Part shown: piece after piece, positions 52,944 to 60,769 of the stretch
Numbering within the stretch: the stretch's first letter is position 1
How the letters are laid out: each line of letters begins with the position of its first letter
Source: Flavobacterium limnosediminis JC2902
Lineage (GTDB): Bacteria; Bacteroidota; Bacteroidia; Flavobacteriales; Flavobacteriaceae
DNA: 64,000 nt
Reading direction: 5' to 3'
Assembly (NCBI RefSeq): GCF_000498535.1
Contig: NZ_AVGG01000003.1
Coordinates: 62,001-126,000 of the forward strand
The notes under the pieces: generated by a model
What the model saw: the letters and a program-made list of their open reading frames with translations, nothing else
Told to the model about the DNA's origin: nothing
Databases searched by the model: none
Program-made: the position numbers and the translations under genes

Positions 52944-54103
52944 ACCGGTTTGGAAATCAGCACACTCACCGCATTTCCGCCAAAACCTACGGCATTCACC
53001 AGAACTTTACGGATGGCATTTCGTTTCGCTTGCGGTTTCACAAAAGGAACTTCAATAAACTGCTGGTGCTGCATCATTAATACCGCCATCTCCAGACTCA
53101 AGATTCCGGACGAACCAAACGTATGTCCGATTTTCCATTTGTTGGTAGTCAGCATCGGCAAAGCATCACCAAAAACATTCTGAATCGCCTTATATTCCGA
53201 CGTATCTCCTTTAAGGGTCCCGGGTGCATGCATCACAATCGCATCAATTTCCTCTAAAGGAACATTGCCAATTGCCATTCGCATGGATTTTTTAAAACAT
53301 TCCGCTTCAGTAGAAATGGAAATCCCATGTTCAAGTATGTCAGTCGCATAACCAACCCCTTCCACATAAGCCAAAGCCGATTCATGAATACCGGTTTCAA
53401 GACAAAGTATCCCAGCCCCTTCTCCTAAGACCATGGTACTTTTCTCTTTTTCAAGGTCAAAAGCCTTACAAGGGAATTCCGAAGTATCTTTGGAATAAAT
53501 CTTAAGCGCCTGCATCTGTGCGATGGTAAAAGGCGTTAACGGTGCTTCACTTCCGCCTACCAAAAACTTCTCAGCCATACCCGACCGAAGCCAGGCCACA
53601 CCGTTCAATAACGCGTGAAGCGCTGTGGAACACGTAATGGAATGGGAAATTTCCGGACCAGTGGATTTTAAATCGTGAGCTATCCAAGTGGAAATATTCC
53701 CCAGGGTAGTCGTGGGTGAAGCTAAAGTTGAGGTTTTTCCGGTAGCGATGAACTCTTCAAAATAGTTTTCAAAAAGCTCGGTTGCCCCGCGTGAGGAACC
53801 GATATTGATTCCGAAGACATCATTTTCCGACCATCCGGCCTGACGTATTGCTTCACGGGAGGCCAACATCGCATACAACACCGAATTATCCAGCGGTTTG
53901 TATTTATAATCGGAAGCTTTTAAATCGACCACCAATTGCTGCAATGAAACAGGCAACGAAGCCACCGGAACTTTTTGGGTACCAATTTCTTTTTCGGAAA
54001 TTAATGAGGTTCCTTTCAGATATTCTTCCCAAATCAATTCAGGCTGATTTCCTAAGGGTGAAAAAGAGGCTAGTGCGGTGATGGCAATCGGTTTCAAAAT
54101 CAA
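52940..54103 (-). CDS. Beta-ketoacyl synthase of the bio cluster
   Basis: 387 residues. The Cys-His-His triad is complete: Cys in SITCSTALHA near residue 158, His in VMHAPGT near 290 and His in KWKIGHTFGSSG near 330. N- and C-terminal thiolase-fold halves are both present, and length is 20-30 residues shorter than FabF. Adjacent (13 bases) to bioA in the same direction, so it likely serves pimeloyl chain synthesis, taking the role of a dedicated FabF in the BioC/H-type route; this is inference. Other possibilities are a polyketide-type or general FabF. It is not fabF of the main fatty-acid operon, as no acp or fab genes are close. Confidence 0.85.
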   Translation of the reverse strand: MILKPIAITALASFSPLGNQPELIWEEYLKGTSLISEKEIGTQKVPVASLPVSLQQLVVDLKASDYKYKPLDNSVLYAMLASREAIRQAGWSENDVFGINIGSSRGATELFENYFEEFIATGKTSTLASPTTTLGNISTWIAHDLKSTGPEISHSITCSTALHALLNGVAWLRSGMAEKFLVGGSEAPLTPFTIAQMQALKIYSKDTSEFPCKAFDLEKEKSTMVLGEGAGILCLETGIHESALAYVEGVGYATDILEHGISISTEAECFKKSMRMAIGNVPLEEIDAIVMHAPGTLKGDTSEYKAIQNVFGDALPMLTTNKWKIGHTFGSSGILSLEMAVLMMQHQQFIEVPFVKPQAKRNAIRKVLVNAVGFGGNAVSVLISKPV

Positions 54104-54116
54104 ATTTTTTGCAAAG

Positions 54117-55388
54117 TTAGCATTCTGTCAATGCTTCTTCTATAGTTTGGTAAATTTTTTCCAATTGAGCATCCGAAATGATATACGGCGGTAAAATATA
54201 AACGATATTTCCTACCGGACGCAGGATCACCCCTTTTCCAATAAAGAAATTATACAGTTTGTTTCGGAAATCGCCATAATAACTTTCTGTCCCGTCGGTT
54301 TTGATTTCCAATGCGAAAATCACTCCTAAAACCCTGGTGTTTGCAACTCTATGATGATTTTGTATCCTTTGTTGAAACGCGAAATGTCTTGCGTTCACCC
54401 TTTGAATGTTCTCTTGCATTTCATCCGATTCCAACAATTGCATGCTTGCCAAAGCCGCTGCACAACCCGTAGGATTCGCAGTAAACGTATGTCCGTGAAA
54501 CAGTGCTTTGTTCACATCGTCATCATAAAACCCATCAAACAACTCATGAGTAAAAGTCGTAATCGCCATTGGGATCGTTCCGCCTGTTAAGGCTTTCGAG
54601 AGACACATCATATCGGGTTGCTCGCTAAGATAATCGCAGGCGAAATTTTTTCCGGTTTTCCCGAACCCAGTCATGACCTCATCGGCTATGGTGAAGACTT
54701 GATGTTGTGTACACAAAGCAATCAGTTTATCCAGTTCGGCAGCCTCATACATCACCATCCCTGCCGCTCCCTGAACTAATGGTTCAAAAATAAAACAGGC
54801 AAATTCTTCGGTTTTCACCAATTGTTCCAAAGCATCATAACTGGCTTTCTCATTTCCTTTCGTAGGCACCGGAATCCGAACCACTTCAATCAACGAGCCT
54901 TTAAACGCTTCGGTAAAAAAAGAAATCCCGCTCGCCGCCATGGCCGCAAACGTATCGCCGTGAAAAGCATTTTCGAAAGCGATGATTTTGGTGCGACGTA
55001 CGCCTTTGTTGTAAAAAAACTGCAAAGCGACTTTTATGGCAATTTCCACCGCAGTCGAACCGTTATCGGAATAAAACAGTTTCTTCTGATTATCGGGCAG
55101 CATCGGAATCAGTTTTTCCGCCACCATAACCGCCGGCTCGTGTGTAAAGCCGCCAAACAGAACGTGCTCTAAAGTCGTCAATTGTTTGTAAATTGCATCG
55201 GCTATAAATTTATTGGAATGCCCGTACGGATTCACCCACCAGGACGCAATCGCATCGATGTATTCTTTACCGTTTTCATCCCATAACAAAGCGCCTTCGC
55301 CTTTGGAAATGGCGATATGCGGTTGCGCGGTTTTATGCTGCGTGTACGGATGCCAGTTGTATTGTAGGTCTCTTTCGGATAAGTTCAT
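54117..55388 (-). CDS. bioA: Adenosylmethionine-8-amino-7-oxononanoate aminotransferase
   Basis: Makes 7,8-diaminononanoate from 8-amino-7-oxononanoate using SAM as amino donor and PLP. 423 residues. Marks: WHPYTQHK near residue 11 (typical of BioA), YSDNGSTAVEIAIKVALQF near 105, FIFEPLVQGAAGM near 200, IADEVMTGFGKTG near 233 and the PLP lysine in CLSKALTGGTIPM near 267. It is followed by the ketoacyl synthase with a 13-base gap. The gap to bioD upstream (130 bases) holds an inverted repeat. Confidence 0.94.
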   Translation of the reverse strand: MNLSERDLQYNWHPYTQHKTAQPHIAISKGEGALLWDENGKEYIDAIASWWVNPYGHSNKFIADAIYKQLTTLEHVLFGGFTHEPAVMVAEKLIPMLPDNQKKLFYSDNGSTAVEIAIKVALQFFYNKGVRRTKIIAFENAFHGDTFAAMAASGISFFTEAFKGSLIEVVRIPVPTKGNEKASYDALEQLVKTEEFACFIFEPLVQGAAGMVMYEAAELDKLIALCTQHQVFTIADEVMTGFGKTGKNFACDYLSEQPDMMCLSKALTGGTIPMAITTFTHELFDGFYDDDVNKALFHGHTFTANPTGCAAALASMQLLESDEMQENIQRVNARHFAFQQRIQNHHRVANTRVLGVIFALEIKTDGTESYYGDFRNKLYNFFIGKGVILRPVGNIVYILPPYIISDAQLEKIYQTIEEALTEC

Positions 55389-55408
55389 TATTATATTTTA
55401 GATATTAA

Positions 55409-55499
55409 AGAGGCAAGAGACAAGAGGCAAGAAATGTATTCAGAAAACAATAGCACAAATACTCTCTTTCCATCTTCTTGTCTCTTGGTTCTTGTTTCT
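55409..55499. repeat. Word-like inverted repeat between bioA and bioD
   Basis: The arm at 55409-55433 is built of AGAGGCAAG and AGACAAG words; the arm at 55474-55499 holds their reverse complement, CTTCTTGTCTCTTGG and TTCTTGTTTCT. About 40 bases separate them. The layout matches the other word-like islands in this window. Confidence 0.6.
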
Positions 55500-55518
55500 A
55501 TTTCTATTTTCATTTTTC

Positions 55519-56151
55519 TTATAAACTCAACAGCTTATCTCTAAACAAGTCTGCGTAATACCGGACAACATTCTGATCAAAATACGGCTCGTTATCAATG
55601 CGCCCGATCATTTTGAGTCCGGTTTTCTTCAGAATAATTTCTTCCGAAGCTTTATTCTCATCCCCGTTAAAAATAATTCCGGCCACATTTAGCTTACGAT
55701 TTTTCAGAGCTTCAATCGTCAACAAAGTATGATTGATACTTCCCAGATAATGGCGGGAAACGACGATCACTTTATAATCCGGTTGAATCAGATCAATTAC
55801 GCAGTCTTCATCATTCAACGGCACAAAAACACCGCCGGCGCCTTCGATTACCAGATGATTCTTCTCCCGATAGCTATCGGGATTCGGTTCTTTGATTGTT
55901 TTTAAATCGATAACAATTCCGTCCAATTCAGCTGCTAAATGCGGACTGGCAGGTGTATTGAGTGCGTAGGCATTCGGAAAAAAAATCGACTTAGTATTCG
56001 ATATGTATTGCTGAACTTTATAACTGTCGGAATGCTCCAAATCACCAGCCTGAACTGGCTTCCAGTAATCCGCTTCCAAAGCTTCGGTCAGGATTGCGGA
56101 GGCGATGGTTTTGCCTACATCGGTTCCGATTCCTGTGATGAATAATTTCAT
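55519..56151 (-). CDS. bioD: Dethiobiotin synthetase
   Basis: ATP-dependent carboxylase that closes the ureido ring of dethiobiotin. About 210 residues from the start chosen at 56151 (MKLFITGIGTDVGKT); six residues further upstream are open (MERFKL) but the P-loop protein begins at MKLFITG in most family members. Walker A is GTDVGKT (about 8-14); PVQAGD near residue 35 and VIEGAGGVFVPLN near 110 are the substrate motifs. It lies upstream of bioA, separated by an inverted repeat. Confidence 0.93.
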   Translation of the reverse strand: MKLFITGIGTDVGKTIASAILTEALEADYWKPVQAGDLEHSDSYKVQQYISNTKSIFFPNAYALNTPASPHLAAELDGIVIDLKTIKEPNPDSYREKNHLVIEGAGGVFVPLNDEDCVIDLIQPDYKVIVVSRHYLGSINHTLLTIEALKNRKLNVAGIIFNGDENKASEEIILKKTGLKMIGRIDNEPYFDQNVVRYYADLFRDKLLSL

Positions 56152-56177
56152 TAGCTTAAATCTTTCCACAAAAATAG

Positions 56178-56205
56178 AAAACCCATCTTAAAGATGGGCT
56201 TTTAT
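56178..56205 (-). terminator. Terminator of the sigma-factor operon
   Basis: CCCATCTT and AAGATGGG make a nearly perfect palindrome; on the minus strand a T-run (TTTTCTATTTTT) follows it. It lies just after the 203-aa gene stop at 56205. Confidence 0.75.
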
Positions 56206-56816
56206 TATTCTTCTTTTAATTCGTCGATTACTTTTCGGATTTCCTTGGCATATTTTCCGTAAAAATGGTGTACCCACCACTCGAGCGCCAATCCCATCGT
56301 TAATATGGAAATTGCCACTATCGCGAACAAAGCCGTTAAATGGCCGTTACTCAAACCGGTTGAGAAATCCACTGTTTTGGAAAATCCAATAAACAAAAAC
56401 CCGAGCATAAACAAAACCAAAAACGGAGTTAAGGCAAAACCGAAGGTTTTATACAATTCCATATTCAGTCGGATATCGAAATACGTTTCGTATAAGCTGT
56501 CTTTGGTACTCAGAGCCGTTTTGTTTAATCGCTTGTAAAACATGTATAATTTCACCAGATAGTAAACACAAACCGCCACAAAAATGGTGAACAGCAAATA
56601 AAACGGTGCAAAAGCCTTCGCAGGCAAATGGTGTATAAATGGAACGAATCCAAGAAATATTATCGAAACTATTTGATAAATAAACTCGTTTTTCAGGTTC
56701 TTTTTTATCTTATCCAATGGCGTATTAGCCGATTGCAGTTTTTCCGTAGTAGTAGGAACAACAACATTCTCTGTTTTTTCGTTGTTCCAGGCTGATTGTA
56801 TATCGTTAAAATCCAT
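56205..56816 (-). CDS. Four-helix membrane protein, probable regulator partner of the sigma factor
   Basis: 203 residues. A cytoplasmic N-terminus of about 45 residues, a first membrane pair (about 47-63 and 70-92), then a second pair (about 130-150 and 158-178), and a charged C-terminus (GKYAKEIRKVIDELKEE). There is no recognised family. It overlaps the ECF sigma gene by 11 bases, which often marks an anti-sigma factor or membrane sensor. That role is inferred from context only. Confidence 0.65.
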   Translation of the reverse strand: MDFNDIQSAWNNEKTENVVVPTTTEKLQSANTPLDKIKKNLKNEFIYQIVSIIFLGFVPFIHHLPAKAFAPFYLLFTIFVAVCVYYLVKLYMFYKRLNKTALSTKDSLYETYFDIRLNMELYKTFGFALTPFLVLFMLGFLFIGFSKTVDFSTGLSNGHLTALFAIVAISILTMGLALEWWVHHFYGKYAKEIRKVIDELKEE

Positions 56817-57309
56817 ATCCTTGATTTTTTATGATTTCTTTTAATTTTTCTTTGGCCCGATTTAATTTTACCCTCGCATTTCCTTCGGAAATACCCATGC
56901 TTTCGCCAATTTCTTTGTGTGAAAACCCTTCAAGCTGGTAAAATATGATGGCCTTGTCAATTTTGTCCAGTTTCTGAACCGCCCGATAAAAATGTTCCAA
57001 CTGACTTTCCTTAATATGGGCATCACAATCTTCTTCACGGATATTGTCCGAGGCTATTTCATATTTATCGACCTTCCGCTTTTCTTTTTTCAGAAAAATA
57101 ATCGAGGTATTGATTGCCACCCGATACATCCAGGTCGAAAACTGGCTATCTCCCTTAAAAGTGTCATTCGCTTTCCACAACTGGCAGACGATTTCCTGAA
57201 ACAAATCCTGTTGATCGTCAGGATTATCCATATACATTTTGGAAACCTTGTAAAGTATACCTTTATGTTGCTCGATGCGGGTTAAAAATTCCTGTTCTTT
57301 TGTTCTCAA
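56806..57309 (-). CDS. ECF-type RNA polymerase sigma factor
   Basis: 167 residues. Sigma-2 region (about 25-90) with YMDNPDDQQDLFQEIVCQLWKANDTF and FSTWMYRVAINTSI, and sigma-4 (about 115-165) with IIFYQLEGFSHKEIGESMGISEGNARVKLNRAKEKL, the helix-turn-helix. Part of an operon 58419-56205. Regulated, as is usual, by the overlapping membrane protein downstream (inference). Its target genes are unknown. Confidence 0.92.
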   Translation of the reverse strand: MRTKEQEFLTRIEQHKGILYKVSKMYMDNPDDQQDLFQEIVCQLWKANDTFKGDSQFSTWMYRVAINTSIIFLKKEKRKVDKYEIASDNIREEDCDAHIKESQLEHFYRAVQKLDKIDKAIIFYQLEGFSHKEIGESMGISEGNARVKLNRAKEKLKEIIKNQGYGF

Positions 57310-57316
57310 AATGGTA

Positions 57317-58171
57317 TCAGTTCATTACCGATTTCACAGTATAACCTGCTTTTCTTAATAACATAATTAATCCTTTTTCTCCTGCTAGATGAGCGGCACC
57401 TACCGCAAAAAACACACTTTCTTTTTTCATTAACTCCGGCATTTTACCGGCCCAATTTTTATTGCGAATATCCAGTAACCATTTTTTATCTTCCGCATCC
57501 ATAAACTTCGGATCGTTGGTCATCTGGTAAATTGCATCCAACTGCTCGGAATTGTAAATAGTAATCAACTGCTTAAAATAGTCGGAATCGTAATACTTTA
57601 ACTGATCAATCAACTCGTGCGCCGGATATGCCTTGTCCAGAAAATCGATTTGCTCGTTGAATTTCTCCAATCCTATAATTTCCATATTTTGGGCCGCCGC
57701 CATTTTCATGAATTCCAATTCGTACATTTTAGGAGGGCATCCCAAAGATTTGAACATAACCAAACTCATGATTGTGGTCAAAGAATAGTTGTCAAAAGTT
57801 GCAGCGCCTTGCCCGGTTTTTTCTTTTAGAAGAGCATCCAGTTTTTGGTATTCCTGAGGACTTAAGGTTTTGCTTAGCGGTTCTTTGGTTGTAGCCGATT
57901 GTTGCATGGTGGCCAATTCGGAAGGATCGTCCAAATCCAATTCCAAAGCCAGCATACTTGTTTTAACGAAGGCTTTTTGGGTTTTATCCGATATTTTAAA
58001 ATCCGATTCACACATCATGTGCACGGTGCCGTACAAATACGATGATTTCGATAATCCGTTTCCGGACACTTCCCATAATAAGGAATTCGATTCCGATTTT
58101 GTTTGAGCATTGGCACCGAAACCAATGACTGAGGCAATAATTACGATGACCGATTTAATTGTGTTTTTCAT
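57317..58171 (-). CDS. TraB/GumN family protein
   Basis: 284 residues with a signal peptide (cut near residue 23, ANAQ). The TraB pattern is YLYGTVHMM near residue 43 (the G-T-x-H motif), the acidic LALELDLDDP near 75, a CPPKMYELEFMKMAAAQ middle, and AVGAAHLAGEKGLIMLLRKAGY near 255 (the second G-x-x-H). These histidines and acids suggest a metal-dependent peptidase-like role, as in the TIKI group. Seven bases upstream of the ECF sigma gene; no other partner is known. Confidence 0.88.
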   Translation of the reverse strand: MKNTIKSVIVIIASVIGFGANAQTKSESNSLLWEVSGNGLSKSSYLYGTVHMMCESDFKISDKTQKAFVKTSMLALELDLDDPSELATMQQSATTKEPLSKTLSPQEYQKLDALLKEKTGQGAATFDNYSLTTIMSLVMFKSLGCPPKMYELEFMKMAAAQNMEIIGLEKFNEQIDFLDKAYPAHELIDQLKYYDSDYFKQLITIYNSEQLDAIYQMTNDPKFMDAEDKKWLLDIRNKNWAGKMPELMKKESVFFAVGAAHLAGEKGLIMLLRKAGYTVKSVMN

Positions 58172-58221
58172 TTTTGATTGATTTTTTGATGTTTGTTGAT
58201 TGATGATTGAAACGCCGACTT

Positions 58222-58419
58222 TTATTTATTACGCATTTTCTGCATCGACATCATGCTTTTACCAAAAACAATAGCCGAAATAATCAGTACTGCTGCAGAA
58301 ACTTCTTTGTCAAAGACAAAATAGTTTACAAGAGAAAAACTTAAAAGAAAAGATGACAATAAGATTAAAACAATAGTAGCGTACGTCTTTACTTTGTTTG
58401 AAGTGATTTCTGTTTTCAT
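58222..58419 (-). CDS. Small two-helix membrane protein
   Basis: 65 residues with two hydrophobic helices (about 11-33 and 37-55) and a basic tail MQKMRNK. First gene of the apparent operon with TraB/GumN (50-base gap), ECF sigma and the 203-aa protein. It may be a membrane anchor or stress peptide; no family recognised. Confidence 0.65.
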   Translation of the reverse strand: MKTEITSNKVKTYATIVLILLSSFLLSFSLVNYFVFDKEVSAAVLIISAIVFGKSMMSMQKMRNK

Positions 58420-58517
58420 ATGTGTAAATTTTAATTGTTATAGGTCACATATGTTATCGCCTTTTTATTTATTGGTGTTTGCTAACGCAAACTTTTTATT
58501 AATGGCGATTTCATAAT

Positions 58518-58564
58518 GTTTTGTTTATTTGATTACGACTCGTAAGTAATCAAATAAACAAAAC
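58518..58564. repeat. Perfect 19-bp inverted repeat downstream of bioF
   Basis: GTTTTGTTTATTTGATTAC and its exact reverse complement surround the nine-base loop GACTCGTAA. It may be the bioF terminator, or an operator-like palindrome; the spacing to the bioF stop (24 bases) fits a terminator, though it lacks a long T-run. Confidence 0.7.
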
Positions 58565-58588
58565 GTTACAGAAAATTTTTATATTTTT

Positions 58589-59725
58589 TTACAAAAGTGA
58601 GGAAATACAGGCAAATACATCTGAAATTTCTTCTTTCGAATTATAGCTGTGCAAACAAAAACGAAGGCGTTCCTGTCCTTGTGGTACCGTGGGTGATAAA
58701 ATTGCCTTGACATCAAAACCATTGTCCTGAAGTTGTTGCGCGATGGCTTTCACTTTTTCGTTTCCGGGGATTATTGCCGACTGAATGGCTGATTTGCTTC
58801 GAACGAACAACGGCTTCAATCCCAACAAATTTTTCTGCTGATTGAAATGAACGATATTCTCACGAAGCAAGTTGATTTTTCCGGCTTCCAATTGCTGATA
58901 GGCTATCAAAATAGTGGCAACCGCATGCGGAGACAAGCCCGTGGTATAAATAAAACTTCGGGCAAAGTTGACCAGATAATCCTTTAATTGCTGACTTCCC
59001 AAAACAGCGGCGCCGTGGCAACCCAAGCCTTTTCCAAAGGTCATGATTCTGGCAAACACTTTATCCTGCAAATCTAAACTCTGAACCAAACCTTCTCCTT
59101 TTTCACCAAAAACACCCAGAGCATGCGCTTCATCAAGCACTAAAAGGCAGTTGAATTTTTCACACAGCTCAATCAATTCTTCCATATTCGGACAATCGCC
59201 GTCCATGGAAAAAACACTTTCGGTTACTACATAGATTTCGGAAGTATCAGTTTTAAACCGAAGCATCAGTTTCTCCAACGCTTCAAAATCATTGTGTTCG
59301 AATTTATAGGATTTGGCATTCGACAACTGAATCCCGTCACGAATGGAAGCGTGACTCAGTTCGTCATACAGAATCACATCGCTGCGTTGGGGCACCGAAC
59401 TGAAAAAACCCACATTGGCATCATATCCTGAATTAAAAATCAGCGCACTTTCCGATTGATGGAATTGCGCGATGAAAGCTTCGGTTTCCGCATACAAAAC
59501 ATGATTTCCCGAAAGCAAACGTGAACCGGTTGCCCCGTTACTTTTTAAATTCCGATCCGACAACAGTTGATGGGTAGCCTCAAAAATGGATACGTTTTTC
59601 GAAAAACCGAGGTAATCGTTGGACGAAAAATCAATCAGTGAATTTTGTTCCGATAACTTTCGAAGCGAATTACTCTGAATCCGTTGGTTCAGCTTATCGG
59701 CTAATGATTTCGGGAAGTGTTTCAT
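58589..59725 (-). CDS. bioF: 8-amino-7-oxononanoate synthase
   Basis: PLP enzyme joining pimeloyl-ACP or -CoA with alanine. 378 residues. Marks: GATGSRLLSGNH near residue 70, FNSGYDANVGFFSSV near 95, YDELSHASIRDG near 117, VLDEAHALGVFG near 196, and the PLP lysine in TFGKGLGCHGAAV near 233. A single protein of this kind fits BioF, though 2-amino-3-ketobutyrate ligase (Kbl) and other alpha-oxoamine synthases share the fold; the bio neighbourhood and the pimeloyl-type motifs favour BioF. A -7 box lies four bases before its ATG. Confidence 0.88.
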   Translation of the reverse strand: MKHFPKSLADKLNQRIQSNSLRKLSEQNSLIDFSSNDYLGFSKNVSIFEATHQLLSDRNLKSNGATGSRLLSGNHVLYAETEAFIAQFHQSESALIFNSGYDANVGFFSSVPQRSDVILYDELSHASIRDGIQLSNAKSYKFEHNDFEALEKLMLRFKTDTSEIYVVTESVFSMDGDCPNMEELIELCEKFNCLLVLDEAHALGVFGEKGEGLVQSLDLQDKVFARIMTFGKGLGCHGAAVLGSQQLKDYLVNFARSFIYTTGLSPHAVATILIAYQQLEAGKINLLRENIVHFNQQKNLLGLKPLFVRSKSAIQSAIIPGNEKVKAIAQQLQDNGFDVKAILSPTVPQGQERLRFCLHSYNSKEEISDVFACISSLL

Positions 59726-59729
59726 GATT

Positions 59730-59737
59730 CAAAGATA
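59730..59737 (-). promoter_or_regulatory. -7 box abutting the bioF start codon
   Basis: On the minus strand TATCTTTG lies four bases (AATC) before the ATG at 59725. It matches TAnnTTTG. A -33 TTG is not clear. Confidence 0.5.
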
Positions 59738-59793
59738 ATCATCTTCATTAATTTCCATTTTTATAAATTTTATTGTTTTTCATATTTTTATTA

Positions 59794-59821
59794 TTGTTTT
59801 TCGATAATTTTAATATATTTG
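59794..59821 (+). promoter_or_regulatory. Promoter of the DUF2975 / XRE pair
   Basis: TTG (59794-59796), 17 bases, TATATTTG (59814-59821) followed by C, a full match. The leader to the ATG at 59846 would be about 20 bases. Confidence 0.8.
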
Positions 59822-59845
59822 CCTCAACCAATTAAACGAATAAAC

Positions 59846-60364
59846 ATGAAAAAATTAAACATGCTTAAAGGATTTGTTTCCCTTTTCTTCTTCCTCCAAA
59901 TTATTGGAATAATAGGCTCATTAGTTTTAGCCACTATTTTTCTATTTCAGGAAGGCGATTTAGATATGCCACTAAAACTAAATGGAACAACGATTGAAGT
60001 CATAGATTTTCCAACCAAAATAGCTATCTTTTTTGTTTGCTTCGGGTATGCTGCTTTCGTATATGGCATCTATCTTTTCAAACAAATTTTAGAATTATTC
60101 TCTCAAAGAATCATTTTCGATGATCGAATTATTCTCAATTTCAACAAAATTGGAAAGTGTTTTTTGGCAACTACTTTGCTTACAGCTATTCCTGTTTTTA
60201 TTTTAGAAATTATTTCAGAAAACAGAACATCAAACATCAATTTCACATCAGGCGGGTTTGACTCCATCCTTTTCACAGTGGGTTTGTCACTCTTTTTTAT
60301 GGTATTAAGTGAAGTCTTTAAAATTGCCAAAACAATCAAAGAAGAAAACGAATTAACCGTATAA
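59846..60364 (+). CDS. DUF2975 domain-containing membrane protein
   Basis: 172 residues from the start at 59846, set by the promoter just upstream; the frame extends 43 residues further but across the promoter. Four membrane segments: about 9-31, 54-74, 99-121 and 137-157, with FSQRIIFDDRIILNFNKIGK between the second and third, the family mark. DUF2975 proteins often pair with a small XRE-type regulator, as here (two bases apart). No activity is known. Confidence 0.85.
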   Translation: MKKLNMLKGFVSLFFFLQIIGIIGSLVLATIFLFQEGDLDMPLKLNGTTIEVIDFPTKIAIFFVCFGYAAFVYGIYLFKQILELFSQRIIFDDRIILNFNKIGKCFLATTLLTAIPVFILEIISENRTSNINFTSGGFDSILFTVGLSLFFMVLSEVFKIAKTIKEENELTV

Positions 60365-60366
60365 TC

Positions 60367-60585
60367 ATGCCCATCATTGTCAACCTCGACGTAATGCTCG
60401 CCAAACGAAAGATGCGTTCCAACGAACTCGCGGAGCAAATCGGCATCACCACCGCCAACTTATCCATACTCAAAACCGGAAAAGCGAAAGCCATCCGGTT
60501 TTCAACGTTGGAAGCCATCTGTGAAATTCTGGATTGTCAGCCCGGAGATATAATGGAATACATTCCGGAGGAAAAAAAGTTGTAA
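60367..60585 (+). CDS. XRE-type HTH transcriptional regulator
   Basis: 72 residues, one HTH domain (about 4-65): MLAKRKMRSNELAEQIGITTANLSILKTGKAKAIRFSTLEAICEILDCQPGDIMEYIPE. It matches the small YozG-like regulators paired with DUF2975. It probably regulates its own operon. Two bases after the membrane protein. Confidence 0.92.
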   Translation: MPIIVNLDVMLAKRKMRSNELAEQIGITTANLSILKTGKAKAIRFSTLEAICEILDCQPGDIMEYIPEEKKL

Positions 60586-60589
60586 CTTA

Positions 60590-60769
60590 GCGTATTCATT
60601 TTGCTCCCATGGAACCCTGATCCGAAAATCCTTCAACGGTAAACGCATGGCAATACCGGTAGAATATTCGGAACCGCAAGAAAAATACTTCCAAAAGAAA
60701 TTCGAAGTGGAAAATTTAGTAGTTTCGCTCTCACAATTACACTATTTTCACAATGGCACTACGATCTAA
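60590..60769 (+). pseudogene. Coding-like fragment between the XRE gene and the transglycosylase
   Basis: A reading frame open from before 60590 to TAA at 60767-60769 reads on as SHGTLIRKSFNGKRMAIPVE and YSEPQEKYFQKKFEVENLVV up to SLSQLHYFHNGTTI. Composition is protein-like. An ATG at 60647 gives 40 residues, overlapping the transglycosylase start by 17 bases. It could be a short gene or the C-terminus of a broken one. I know no family for it. Confidence 0.3.
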
